NCBI RefSeq assembly: GCF_023721815.1 | Contig: NZ_JAMDLI010000001.1 | Location: 248,001 to 312,000, forward strand | Origin: Pleomorphomonas sp. JP5 | GTDB taxonomy: Bacteria; Pseudomonadota; Alphaproteobacteria; Rhizobiales; Pleomorphomonadaceae | Length of the DNA stretch: 64,000 nucleotides | Reading direction: 5' to 3' | Shown: positions 42,980 through 50,598 of the stretch, piece after piece | Numbering within the stretch: position 1 is the first letter of the stretch | Layout of the letters: the number at the start of each line of letters is the position of its first letter | Made by a program: the position numbers and the translations under genes | The notes under the pieces: model-generated | Databases searched by the model: none | What the model saw: only the letters and a program-made list of their open reading frames with translations | What the model was told of the DNA's origin: nothing

Positions 42980-43416
42980 GCCGCCACCTCATAGGGGTAC
43001 TGGACCTTGAAAAAGCCAAGGCGGCCCTTGCAGGGATGGAAGGGGAGTGGGCAGGCGTTGCGCAGCACGAAGCCGTATCGGCCGAAGAACCACGGGCTAT
43101 CGGACTGCTCGACGCAATCGACGATCTCGGCAATGCCGACGATGCCGCCCAACTGCGCGTCATCAGAACGGAGCGCGGAGGCTTTGCGGCTGAGAAGCGA
43201 CGCCATGCCGAGGTGGCTGACTTCATTGAGCGGCGCTATCCGGTCTAGCAGATCCATGCAGGCGCCATAGTCGGCCCAAGATCGTTTCGCGCTGGCATGG
43301 ATGAAAAAACGCCCGCGAAACTTGGTCCACCAGTTGCGGTTTTCGATGTCCTTGCCAGCGTTGATCATCACCCACGGCCAAGGCTGGCGGATGGACAGAG
43401 CAGGCAGCTCGGTCAT
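42976..43416 (-). CDS. ASCH-domain protein
   Basis: A 146-aa protein with the ASCH core: LSIRQPWPWVMINAGKDIEN, then WWTKFRGRFFIHASAK, then QLGGIVGIAEIVDCV. ASCH domains are RNA-binding folds related to PUA, and some are N4-acetylcytidine amidohydrolases. In phages they often neighbour methylases, as here. The precise substrate is unknown. It is coupled at both ends by ATGA overlaps. Confidence 0.85.
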   Translation of the reverse strand: MTELPALSIRQPWPWVMINAGKDIENRNWWTKFRGRFFIHASAKRSWADYGACMDLLDRIAPLNEVSHLGMASLLSRKASALRSDDAQLGGIVGIAEIVDCVEQSDSPWFFGRYGFVLRNACPLPFHPCKGRLGFFKVQYPYEVAA

Positions 43417-45251
43417 GACCGGGCCCTCCCCGCCACTTTTTCGGCCACCTCGGCAAGTTGCGCCGCAAGCTCCGCATCAGCCTGGACCTCACCTATTGCA
43501 GCCAAGCGCAGTTGTGCCGCCGCCTGCTTGGTCCCTCCAAGAACGGCCGCAAGGCGTGGGCAGGAGATCTTGAAATCATCTACGGCGATGCGGATCGCAT
43601 GCCGGCGGATCAACCGCTCATCAGGCGAATGAAAGCGGCTGTCGCCCATCTGTAAAGTCGCGCCGACGTTGAGGGCAAAGGCGACCGCATCGCCAATCAC
43701 CGCAACCAACCGGGCATCGGGTGAGGCAGCTTCTATCGCCACTGACGAACGAGCGGGATTTCCAACCTTTTCAGCACAGCAAGGCGCCGACGATGCTTTA
43801 GCGAGGCGCACTCGTCGAGTAGACGGAACCGTATCGCCAGACGCGCCCGCCGACGAACCCGGATCGACACCAGAAACGGGCACACCTTCGCCCCGATGAT
43901 CTGCCGGAGGTGAATCCCCCCTATCGCGAAGAAGCCCAGCCTCTCGGTCAATCGGGGGAGCGGCCAGAGCGACAACCTTGGGGGTGACGTCCTGATATGG
44001 TGTTTCGAGCGCAACATCGCCTCCATCCGCCTCGTTGCCCCAAGCATCCCAGCCCGGCCGGCGGCGACGGGCGTTGAGTTCGATCTTGGGAAGGTTCGGG
44101 AAGTAGGCTTCCGCGATTTCATGAACGCGGTCTGGTTTGGCCGAGTGCTCGCCAACGGGGGCCACGAAATAGCTCGGGAACTGTGTGCCCGGCGTTGGTG
44201 CCGGCGGATTCCCGCGCTTGCCGACCAAAACGACTTCATGTTCGCCAGAGAACCAATAGGCGGTCCCTCTGGCGTCGCCCGGCCGTTCCTTAATCCAGAT
44301 GAGGTGCGTGACATACTGGAACCCGTGGTGCTCCATCAGCTCAATGGCGAGCTTCAGAAACGGCGCCGGCACCCATCCAAAATACATGCAATCGTCGGCG
44401 GCGAGAGCACCCACGTCGCGCGCCCTGAGCGCTTCCATATCCGAGCATGGGTAATGATTGTCTGGCGAGCGATCGCGGCCTGTCGCCTCGCCATAGACGA
44501 CATACTTCCATTCGAAATCCGTCAGGATGACGCCGTACTTTTTGTCTGGCAGCGCGCGTTGCTTGCCGCCCAACGCGTGCTCGCGTTCGGTTCGCCTCTC
44601 CGCCTTCTCCCGTTGCTTGTCGGCGCGGAGATCCTTGGCGACCTTCGATAGCGCCTTGGGGTCGGCATGCTCGCGCATCAGCCGCACTTGCTCATCCACC
44701 GGCAGGCGAGCCAGTTGCGCAGCGGCCGACACGGCGAGATCGCCGCTTTGCACGGCGGCGTTGATGTCGTCGATGCCCTTTTCCCGGACAACGCGCGCGT
44801 CCTGCACCGAGCGCTCGGAAACGTGCAGCCGTTCGGCCGCCTCGGCCTGCCGGTAATTCCGCAAATTTGCGGGTTTGTCCGCTTCTTGTCGCCCCGGTCT
44901 CAGGCCCGCCAGATTGGCCGCCACCATCGCCCTTTGGGACTCATTGAGGTGGCGCCGATGCAGGTTTTTGGACAGGACGAATTCGAGGGCTTCGGCCTCG
45001 GTACCGACAAACCAAGTGAAGAACTCACCCTGTTCTAGGTCCGCCACCGTGAAAGGCTCGCCTTTGTAGGACAGCCCGAGCTTGGCGATTTCGACAAGCC
45101 CGCGATACCGATTGCGGCCGTCGAGGATTTCGTCATGCAACAGCACAACCTTTTCCCGCAGGCCATGGGCGGCGATATCGGCGCGCAGCGCGTCGGAATC
45201 GGCGGCATCGAGCATCGGGAAGATATCGGCGAAGGGATGCGGTTTGAGCAT
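43413..45251 (-). CDS. ParB-like domain fused to MT-A70-like methyltransferase
   Basis: A 612-aa fusion. Residues about 1-120 are ParB/Spo0J-like (DGRNRYRGLVEIAK, LSKNLHRRHLNESQRAMVAA), followed by a helix-turn-helix zone (AERLHVSERSVQDARVV). Residues about 237-425 are an MT-A70-like fold (GRDRSPDNHYPCSDMEALRA, THLIWIKERPG, YWFSGEHEVVLVGKRG). The usual DPPW motif reads DFEW at 245-248. The C-terminal 180 residues are partly low-complexity with a helical end. ATG 45251 has GAGGG upstream; the longer frame is a shadow. Adenine methylation guided by a ParB-type domain is the likely activity, if the altered motif still works. Confidence 0.82.
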   Translation of the reverse strand: MLKPHPFADIFPMLDAADSDALRADIAAHGLREKVVLLHDEILDGRNRYRGLVEIAKLGLSYKGEPFTVADLEQGEFFTWFVGTEAEALEFVLSKNLHRRHLNESQRAMVAANLAGLRPGRQEADKPANLRNYRQAEAAERLHVSERSVQDARVVREKGIDDINAAVQSGDLAVSAAAQLARLPVDEQVRLMREHADPKALSKVAKDLRADKQREKAERRTEREHALGGKQRALPDKKYGVILTDFEWKYVVYGEATGRDRSPDNHYPCSDMEALRARDVGALAADDCMYFGWVPAPFLKLAIELMEHHGFQYVTHLIWIKERPGDARGTAYWFSGEHEVVLVGKRGNPPAPTPGTQFPSYFVAPVGEHSAKPDRVHEIAEAYFPNLPKIELNARRRRPGWDAWGNEADGGDVALETPYQDVTPKVVALAAPPIDREAGLLRDRGDSPPADHRGEGVPVSGVDPGSSAGASGDTVPSTRRVRLAKASSAPCCAEKVGNPARSSVAIEAASPDARLVAVIGDAVAFALNVGATLQMGDSRFHSPDERLIRRHAIRIAVDDFKISCPRLAAVLGGTKQAAAQLRLAAIGEVQADAELAAQLAEVAEKVAGRARS

Positions 45252-45538
45252 CAATCCGCCCTCCCCGCCGCGTCCTCTTCGGCGAGCACCACATCGCGGC
45301 ATTCGGCACAAAGCCAGATCCCGGCCCGGCTTGCGTCGCCGGAATCCATCGCGGCGCCGAGAGAACAGAGGAAACCGAACGGAGCTTCCAGATCTCCGCA
45401 CCGCGCACACCAATGGACGAACAGCGCCGCTTTGCCGTGCTTCTCGAAGCGGCCAGAGGGTTTCAGCGCTGCAAAGCCGGTTTCCGGCCGAGGCGCCGGG
45501 CGCGCAGCTATCGCGGCGGCCTGGAACAGGTCGGTCAT
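45251..45538 (-). CDS. Small zinc-finger-like early protein
   Basis: A 95-aa protein with two cysteine pairs, HWCARCGD and WLCAECRD, that could hold one zinc ion. The stop overlaps the next start (TGATG at 45251-45253) and its start overlaps the upstream stop (ATGA). No named family recognised; such proteins in phage early operons often bind nucleic acid or host factors. Confidence 0.65.
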   Translation of the reverse strand: MTDLFQAAAIAARPAPRPETGFAALKPSGRFEKHGKAALFVHWCARCGDLEAPFGFLCSLGAAMDSGDASRAGIWLCAECRDVVLAEEDAAGRAD

Positions 45539-46014
45539 CGCCCGCCGCCTTCCACCACATTGACCTTGAAGCCGGCAAGACCTTGCCGGAACTCCCGGAC
45601 TTTCTGCTCGGTCTTCGCGGCCTTACGGTCCATCACCTCGGCCTCCGACGGAGTTACGCGCCCGTCCTCAAAAGCCTTCTGCACCTCCAGCCCTGTTTCG
45701 CTCATGGCGAGATCGGCTTCGGCATGGAGCCTTTGAAGGCTCACGCTGACGGCTGCGCCTCCAGACGCATCGCCAAGGCGCCGGCCGTTGACCTCAGCCA
45801 TTGCCGAAGTGACCCACGGCACGCCGCATTCAGCCTCAAGGACGAGTGCCGCCATGATCGGGATCACGTCCCCATAGGTAGACAGCGTCCAACGGCTGAT
45901 CGACGAATCCGAGAACCCGCATATGCGCTCGCAGCGCGTCAGGCCGCCGCAAGCTTTGACCAGATCTCTGGTTGCTCCCTTGATCAGCGAGAGCGCGTCA
46001 TCGATAGGCGACAT
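45535..46014 (-). CDS. Putative phage regulatory protein with helix-turn-helix
   Basis: A 159-aa protein starting at MSPIDDALSL after GGAGGTCTTTC; the frame runs 12 codons further without a start signal. The segment DLVKACGGLTRCERICGFSD and SSISRWTL resembles a regulator HTH of CII/Cro type. The C-terminal part is a long charged helix. A 19-bp palindrome (46053-46071) lies just upstream and may be its own operator. It opens a new coupled run of early genes. Confidence 0.65.
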   Translation of the reverse strand: MSPIDDALSLIKGATRDLVKACGGLTRCERICGFSDSSISRWTLSTYGDVIPIMAALVLEAECGVPWVTSAMAEVNGRRLGDASGGAAVSVSLQRLHAEADLAMSETGLEVQKAFEDGRVTPSEAEVMDRKAAKTEQKVREFRQGLAGFKVNVVEGGGR

Positions 46015-46052
46015 GAAAGACCTCCGTTCCCGCTTTTGGAAAAACGGCAATA

Positions 46053-46071
46053 GTTTCCCGTGGCGGGAAAC
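46053..46071. promoter_or_regulatory. Palindromic operator candidate GTTTCCCG-TGG-CGGGAAAC
   Basis: Perfect 8-bp inverted repeat with a 3-base centre, 39 bases upstream of the regulatory gene at 45535-46014. It differs from the CI-type operators (GCGGT-N6-ACCGC), so a second regulator is implied. The surrounding gap 46015-46145 has no gene. Confidence 0.6.
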
Positions 46072-46145
46072 CGCATGAAATGTTGTGTTGTGGGCGAGCC
46101 GGATTGACCGGCGAGGTTGTCAGAGCTTGGGGCGTTTCCGCCGTG

Positions 46146-46439
46146 TCAGTCGTCAAACCTCCTCATGAGTTGGTCGAGCCGTCGTTCGGCGGCAGGATCG
46201 ATTTCAAGGGCGACGCCCGCTTCGGTGATCAGCACCAGAAGGCGGCATTCGAGGATGTCGGCCGGAAGTCGCATTTGAACGAGGCCCGCGTGGTCGAGAT
46301 GGCCGAAGGCGGGAAACGTGATGGGGCAGTCCTTGCGGCCCGCGGACACCGTGCCGGCGCGGTCGCACTGCGCACGGCCACCGGCTTGCCGCAGCCAGAG
46401 CAACGCGGCGCCCTGATCGATGGTGAGAGGTGGCTTCAT
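46146..46439 (-). CDS. Small early phage protein, unknown
   Basis: A 97-aa protein starting at MKPPLTIDQGAALLWLRQAG, coupled to the upstream 46-aa gene by ATGA. It has a possible winged-helix pattern (AALLWLRQAGGRAQCDR, then LDHAGLVQMRL) and ends ERRLDQLMRRFDD. Longer frames on this strand are shadows. No function assigned. Confidence 0.65.
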   Translation of the reverse strand: MKPPLTIDQGAALLWLRQAGGRAQCDRAGTVSAGRKDCPITFPAFGHLDHAGLVQMRLPADILECRLLVLITEAGVALEIDPAAERRLDQLMRRFDD

Positions 46440-46576
46440 CGCAGCGCCCCCGCGACAACTATAGTGCCAGCGAACACCGCCATGCCGAGTGAAACGACCA
46501 GCGCCAAGCCAGGGCGATCGAGCGGCATCAGCGCCGCCCGAACAAACAGGGAGACAAGGCGCGAGCGGGAACTCAT
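46436..46576 (-). CDS. 46-residue single-span membrane protein
   Basis: MSSRSRLVSLFVRAAL at the start, then a hydrophobic helix (LALVVSLGMAVFAGTIVV) and a short end AGALR. Its start overlaps the upstream stop and its stop overlaps the downstream start, both as ATGA, which strongly supports translation despite the small size. Unknown family; small phage membrane proteins in this place can act in exclusion or membrane signalling. Confidence 0.6.
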   Translation of the reverse strand: MSSRSRLVSLFVRAALMPLDRPGLALVVSLGMAVFAGTIVVAGALR

Positions 46577-46899
46577 TCGGCTGCCTCCATCCCCGCGCCC
46601 TCGCCGCCCGCTGGCGCGATGTCACAAGCGCCAGCGGGGGCGCCAGCCGATGACACATCGGCCGGCACGCCGGGGGAGGATGCCGGCGGGAGAAGAGGAG
46701 AGCGCGAAGCGCCATCGGGCCAGTTGTCGGCCATCCAGGATACGGCGGACTGTAGGCGGCGAGCCCCAATGTCACGGCCATGCCGGATCGCGGATAGCCG
46801 CTTGCCGTCGTTCAGCATGCGCTTTGACAGCGTTGCTTCACGGATTCCCATCGCTGCCGAGGCGTCTGCGCAGAGTGAAATGAAATCATCGACCCACAT
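46573..46899 (-). CDS. Cro-like early regulator
   Basis: A 108-aa protein, first gene of the leftward early operon and divergent from the repressor gene. The N-terminal 60 residues look like a helix-turn-helix of the YdaS/Cro type (ASAAMGIREATLSKRMLNDG, then LQSAVSWMADNW); the rest is a proline/alanine-rich tail. Operators at 46913-46986 control it. Position defines it as the Cro counterpart; the sequence match is modest. Confidence 0.7.
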   Translation of the reverse strand: MWVDDFISLCADASAAMGIREATLSKRMLNDGKRLSAIRHGRDIGARRLQSAVSWMADNWPDGASRSPLLPPASSPGVPADVSSAGAPAGACDIAPAGGEGAGMEAAE

Positions 46900-46907
46900 G
46901 ATGCGCG

Positions 46908-46986
46908 ATCATGCGGTGCATATACCGCACAAGTCAAGGGTCTATGTACCGCTACTGCTCACGAGCCACAGAGGTTTAAATACCGC
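46908..46986. promoter_or_regulatory. Immunity switch: three operators between cro-like and cI-like genes
   Basis: Three related sites of form GNGGT-N6-ACCGC: GCGGT-GCATAT-ACCGC (46913-46928), AGGGT-CTATGT-ACCGC (46937-46952) and GAGGT-TTAAAT-ACCGC (46971-46986). On the minus strand TTGACT (46937-46932) and CATGAT (46913-46908), 18 bases apart, form the leftward promoter with the first site in its spacer. The third site ends directly at the repressor ATG. Confidence 0.82.
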
Positions 46987-47691
46987 ATGGACAAAAGCCT
47001 GATCATCTCCCTGAAGACGGGCATACGTGAGCGCGTAAAAGAGCGCCTTGCAGCTCTGAACATCAGCGCTCGACAAGCCGGCATTCGCGCCGGCCTCGGG
47101 CCTGAAGGTGTCCGCAATTTCCTTCGCGAGGATCTGGACGACACAAAGAACCTTCCGAGGCTCGACACGATCGTGAAGCTTTGCGAGGCGCTAGATTGCC
47201 CCCCGGCGTGGCTGTCGTTTGGCGGTGATTCCCAGTCTGAAAGCCACGAATCCAGCTGGCGCATCGACGTAAAATTGAAGCTGCAAGCAGGGGTTTGGAG
47301 GGCTGAGAAGACCGATTTACCAGATCATCTCGGCGAAATCGCCATCCCACCTCAGGAGGGTTTGCTGAAGTCGACACTCTACGGCGCGGTGGTCGAAGGG
47401 CTTTCGATGAACCTAGTGTACCCACCCGGGACGATTATTGTTTTTGAAACGGTCATCGACCGCCCGGATGAAGTAATAGCTGGCGCGCGCTATCATATTG
47501 AGCGCAGCTCAGCGGATGGACTGGTCGAGAACACCATCAAAACTGTAGAAAGGGACGCCTCCGGACGTCTGTGGCTGGTGCCCGAATCTTCTGAGCCAGA
47601 ATTCAGAGCGCCGATACCGGCGGTAGCGCAACCCGGCGGCGACATGTTCTATGTCGGCAGGGCCGTTTGCGCCCTAATACCAGCTAAATAA
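46987..47691 (+). CDS. CI/LexA-type prophage repressor
   Basis: A 234-aa repressor that keeps lysogeny. The N-terminal XRE helix-turn-helix spans about 15-70 (LNISARQAGIRAGLGPEGVR). The C-terminal S24 peptidase part has cleavage site Ala101-Gly102 (LQAGVW), Ser140 (VVEGLSMNLVYPPGT) and Lys185 (ENTIKTVER); the spacings resemble lambda CI. RecA-stimulated self-cleavage and SOS induction are therefore likely. A -10-like TTTAAA lies so close that the message may begin at the ATG (leaderless), as with lambda cI from PRM. Confidence 0.9.
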   Translation: MDKSLIISLKTGIRERVKERLAALNISARQAGIRAGLGPEGVRNFLREDLDDTKNLPRLDTIVKLCEALDCPPAWLSFGGDSQSESHESSWRIDVKLKLQAGVWRAEKTDLPDHLGEIAIPPQEGLLKSTLYGAVVEGLSMNLVYPPGTIIVFETVIDRPDEVIAGARYHIERSSADGLVENTIKTVERDASGRLWLVPESSEPEFRAPIPAVAQPGGDMFYVGRAVCALIPAK

Positions 47692-47707
47692 TAGCAATAT
47701 AGCGTAT

Positions 47708-48421
47708 TTACTTATTTACCCTCACTGTCAGACGTCCACTGAAAGTGTAGTCGCAGACGCCCAACTTGAACGGCGCCTTGCCTGCAACCGGATAAATGAA
47801 GAGTGTCGTCGATCCATCTGGATTAGGCCACTTTTTAGCCTCCGCAACATCACTCTCCATCAGATCCAGGGCAGAGACACACTTCTTTTGACGGTCGACG
47901 TCGCGCTCCAGAACCTCTCCAGGCGAAGGGAGTATAACCTTGGGGGACTCTCGGTTTGGGGACTCCGGACGAGGAGGTTCCTGCAATGACGTCTGGTCAA
48001 CAGGAATAGAGCCCAGCGAAACAGCCGAGATCACGAACTCAGTAGGGGATTCCAGTCTCCAACCTTCGCTGGACTTCGCAAAGCGACAGGACGCACTGTG
48101 GCGCAGCAATGCGCCATACATGTTTTGAGCATCAAACACGACAAATGCCATATCGCCCGAAACCCAACCGCGAACGTGCCTGTACGTGGCTGGGGAGATC
48201 GAGTTTTGCCGCACAGCCTCGGAACAAACCACAGCAGCCCGATCTTCTTTGGTGCCGATATCGGAATAGGCGGCATCAAAACAATCCAACCGTTCAACGG
48301 CCGAGCGAATCGACACACAGCCCATAGCGGCATCCCGTGCCGTTGCCACACTTGTTCCAGCCCATGAACCCAGAACTACGACAAGTGAAGGTATGAAAAA
48401 CCATCCTGACCGTGCAGACAT
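47708..48421 (-). CDS. Secreted protein moron beside the repressor gene
   Basis: A 237-aa protein with a signal peptide (WFFIPSLVVVLGSWAGTSVA, then TARDA). The mature part opens MGCVSIRSAVERLDCFDAAY, a cysteine pattern seen in several periplasmic bacterial proteins of unknown role; a Pro-rich linker lies near 150-165. It is convergent with the repressor gene and AT-richer than the tail genes. An operator (48456-48471) lies 35 bases before its start. The place equals that of lambda rexAB, so an exclusion role is a fair hypothesis. Confidence 0.7.
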   Translation of the reverse strand: MSARSGWFFIPSLVVVLGSWAGTSVATARDAAMGCVSIRSAVERLDCFDAAYSDIGTKEDRAAVVCSEAVRQNSISPATYRHVRGWVSGDMAFVVFDAQNMYGALLRHSASCRFAKSSEGWRLESPTEFVISAVSLGSIPVDQTSLQEPPRPESPNRESPKVILPSPGEVLERDVDRQKKCVSALDLMESDVAEAKKWPNPDGSTTLFIYPVAGKAPFKLGVCDYTFSGRLTVRVNK

Positions 48422-48455
48422 TGTCGTACACTATCAGAAATAGCCGAGTCCAAAA

Positions 48456-48507
48456 GCGGTACATAAACCGTCTTTCTATTGACAGCGGTACATGACCCGC
48501 GATATCG
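48456..48507. promoter_or_regulatory. Rightward early promoter with two repressor operators
   Basis: GCGGT-ACATAA-ACCGT (48456-48471) and GCGGT-ACATGA-CCCGC (48485-48500) belong to the same operator family as 46913-46986. TTGACA (48479-48484) is followed 17-18 bases later by ATATCG/TATCGC, so the second operator fills the promoter spacer. It drives the rightward operon from 48539. Confidence 0.8.
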
Positions 48508-48538
48508 CTCCCTAGGTCAAATCCGGAAAGGGAGCACG

Positions 48539-48850
48539 ATGACCGCCGCCACGACCCCGAAAACCATATCCATTCGGCCAGGGGCATCGGTCGATAAGAT
48601 TGCCACAGCGCTCAAAGCCCTGCACGACGGTGAAGTTGATGCGGTCACTTTTCCCTACCCGATAGAGTTCCGCCGATCAGCCGATGACTGCCCAGCTAAG
48701 GCCGGAGAGCGCTGCGAGGAGATTGGCAAGGCCACTCTCGCGCACCCACCGATGGGCGAGTCCATGAAGTTATGGCTGGCCGAACAGAAGAGATCGTTGA
48801 AAGCAGCCGCACCATCTTCCGGCATGGATGCCACCGCCGGCGGCAAGTGA
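48539..48850 (+). CDS. First rightward early phage protein, unknown
   Basis: A 103-aa protein starting MTAATTPKTISIRPGASVDK after AAAGGGAGC. It has a compact N-terminal alpha/beta part (IATALKALHDGEVDAVTFPY) and a disordered, alanine-rich end. Two cysteines lie in DDCPAKAGERCEE. It is directly under the operator-controlled promoter, the place where lambda-like phages keep antiterminators or host-takeover factors, but the sequence gives no support for a specific role. Confidence 0.6.
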   Translation: MTAATTPKTISIRPGASVDKIATALKALHDGEVDAVTFPYPIEFRRSADDCPAKAGERCEEIGKATLAHPPMGESMKLWLAEQKRSLKAAAPSSGMDATAGGK

Positions 48851-49473
48851 GTGCGCGCTTGCGGACAACGTTTGTAGCCGCAGCACTCGCCATTCACTTG
48901 GCGGCAGGAGAGCGAAACCCAGAGGGACCGAAGCTGTAGCGCCCTCAGATGACCCACGGCATGGGATGAACCGTGGGGCGGCATTAAGCGGCTAACCGGG
49001 GAACGCGGCTCGGGAACCTGCCAACCGCCGAAAGAGAGAGCAATGCGTGACGGGCGGAGAGAGTGCCGCAACCAATTCGCCCGAGGGGGCGAACGAGGTG
49101 GAGTGACGGCGGTAGTCTTTCCCGCACCGACCACGCAAACGGGCACATGGAAAGGCGGCTTTGCCAATCGAGCCTGATCGATCGGCCGAAATGCCAACGC
49201 GACGTCAAGCGTAGCAGGTCGAGGACTCCTAGATCGCCCTCCAATCTGGCAGCGGGATGCCGCTGCCAGTGAGTTTCGCCCTCAGGGGCAACAGCATTCG
49301 GCGCCAGCCTTACCCATGGTGCCGACCAGCCCGGCGGCTGAGTAGACGAGTGCCAGCAACGCAGCCGCCGGGCACCCCATCCTTTCCGCGCTTTATGCGC
49401 GGATAGGCGGCGCCGGAAGCTCCATCGCCTCAACAAGCCCGGCGCCGCCAGTCCTTTCAAAGGAGTGCTCTCT
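48851..49473 (+). other. Structured non-coding stretch in the rightward early operon
   Basis: About 620 bases without a convincing gene. A 30-codon GTG frame (48847-48939) overlaps the previous stop but has no other support. The stretch holds strong inverted repeats: CTGGCAGCGG/CCGCTGCCAG (49246-49269, 4-base loop) and GCCCGGCGGCTG/CAGCCGCCGGGC (about 49328-49371). It may encode a regulatory RNA, an antitermination site or a leader for the clamp gene. Confidence 0.5.
49246..49269. repeat. 10-bp perfect hairpin upstream of the clamp gene
   Basis: CTGGCAGCGG, loop GATG, CCGCTGCCAG. It is followed by TGAGTTT, not a full T-run, so a terminator function is uncertain. Confidence 0.65.
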
Positions 49474-50598
49474 GTGAAGGTCACCATCGCCCGCGACGCC
49501 GCGCATGCCGCCTTCGCTAAGGCCCGGCGTACAATGCCGCGAAAGGCCGACATGCAGATCCTCGGCACCGTGCTTCTGTCGGCCTACGGCAACGCGATGA
49601 CCGTATCGGCGGCCGACTTTGACCGCCGCATCACCATCGCCATAGCGGCCGAGGTGGAAGAGCCGGGGGAAATCTGCGTTGAAGGCAAGACGCTTGGCGA
49701 CGCGCTGAAGCATTGGCCTGAGGGCGAGCGCGTAACGATCAATCACCCCCTTGCCGAAGGCGATACCCGCTGCGTCGTCTCCTGCGTCAGGAACCGCGTC
49801 CGTATCGGCACCCTGCCCGCCGAAGACTTCCCGGAGATCGAGCGCGGGTCGGCCGATATCGCCTTCGAGATGGCCGGCGCGGATCTCGCCAGGGCTATCG
49901 AGCTTTGCCTTCCTCACGCCTGCGATGACGGCACCCGCCACTATCTGCATGGCGTCGCCATCGGCGAGGACCGGCAAGGCGACCTCGTCTTTGTCGCCAC
50001 CAATGGCCATACGCTGCTGAAACGCACCTTGCCCATACCGGATGATGCCGGCGGCCTGACGCTCCGCATCATCCCGACAGAGGGCGCAACCGAGATTGCC
50101 AAGGTGGCCGCCGACCGGAAAGCCGAGCCCGTCGAGCTGGCGTTCTCCGACCGTGCGATACACATGAATGCCGGCGACACCACCTATACGGCTTTGCTCA
50201 TCGACGGCACCTATCCCGATTACGAAGCCATCATTCCCCGAGATTTCGCCCGGTCAGTGATGGTCTACGCCGGGGCGCTTGCCGGCGCCGCCGAACGCGC
50301 CGGGGTGGTGCTGAAAGGCAAGGCGACGGGGATAGCGCTCCACGTTTCGGCCGAGGAGATCTTGGTCAAGGCTCGCCATGCGGACGCCGAGGCGGAGAGC
50401 GAAGCCGACGCAGTCTATGACGGCCCGGAGTTCGTGGTCGGCGTCAACGTCGACTATCTTCGCGACTGCCTCGCGCCGATCGGGGCCGGCGAAGCAGCCC
50501 TGTCATTTCAGGCGGACGCAGCCTCTCCCATCGTCATCACCGCCGAGGGGCTACCGGGCGTCACGGCGGTGCTGATGCCCGTAAGGCTTCCGCAATGA
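49474..50598 (+). CDS. Phage-encoded DNA polymerase sliding clamp (beta-like)
   Basis: A 374-aa DnaN-like protein, the usual length for the three-domain beta clamp. GTG 49474 lies 8 bases after AAAGGAG and gives MKVTIARDAAHAAFAKARRT. Clamp blocks are TVSAADFDRRITI, NRVRIGTLPAEDFPEI, FVATNGHTLLKRTLPIPDD and the C-terminal TAVLMPVRLPQ, where the host protein ends in a similar MPMRL. A phage clamp suggests it redirects host polymerase III to phage DNA. The next gene overlaps its stop. Confidence 0.88.
   Translation: MKVTIARDAAHAAFAKARRTMPRKADMQILGTVLLSAYGNAMTVSAADFDRRITIAIAAEVEEPGEICVEGKTLGDALKHWPEGERVTINHPLAEGDTRCVVSCVRNRVRIGTLPAEDFPEIERGSADIAFEMAGADLARAIELCLPHACDDGTRHYLHGVAIGEDRQGDLVFVATNGHTLLKRTLPIPDDAGGLTLRIIPTEGATEIAKVAADRKAEPVELAFSDRAIHMNAGDTTYTALLIDGTYPDYEAIIPRDFARSVMVYAGALAGAAERAGVVLKGKATGIALHVSAEEILVKARHADAEAESEADAVYDGPEFVVGVNVDYLRDCLAPIGAGEAALSFQADAASPIVITAEGLPGVTAVLMPVRLPQ

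Noticed and set aside
43413-45578. Longer 721-codon version of the ParB-methyltransferase
   Set aside because: The extra N-terminus overlaps a coupled zinc-finger gene; ATG 45251 has a ribosome site.
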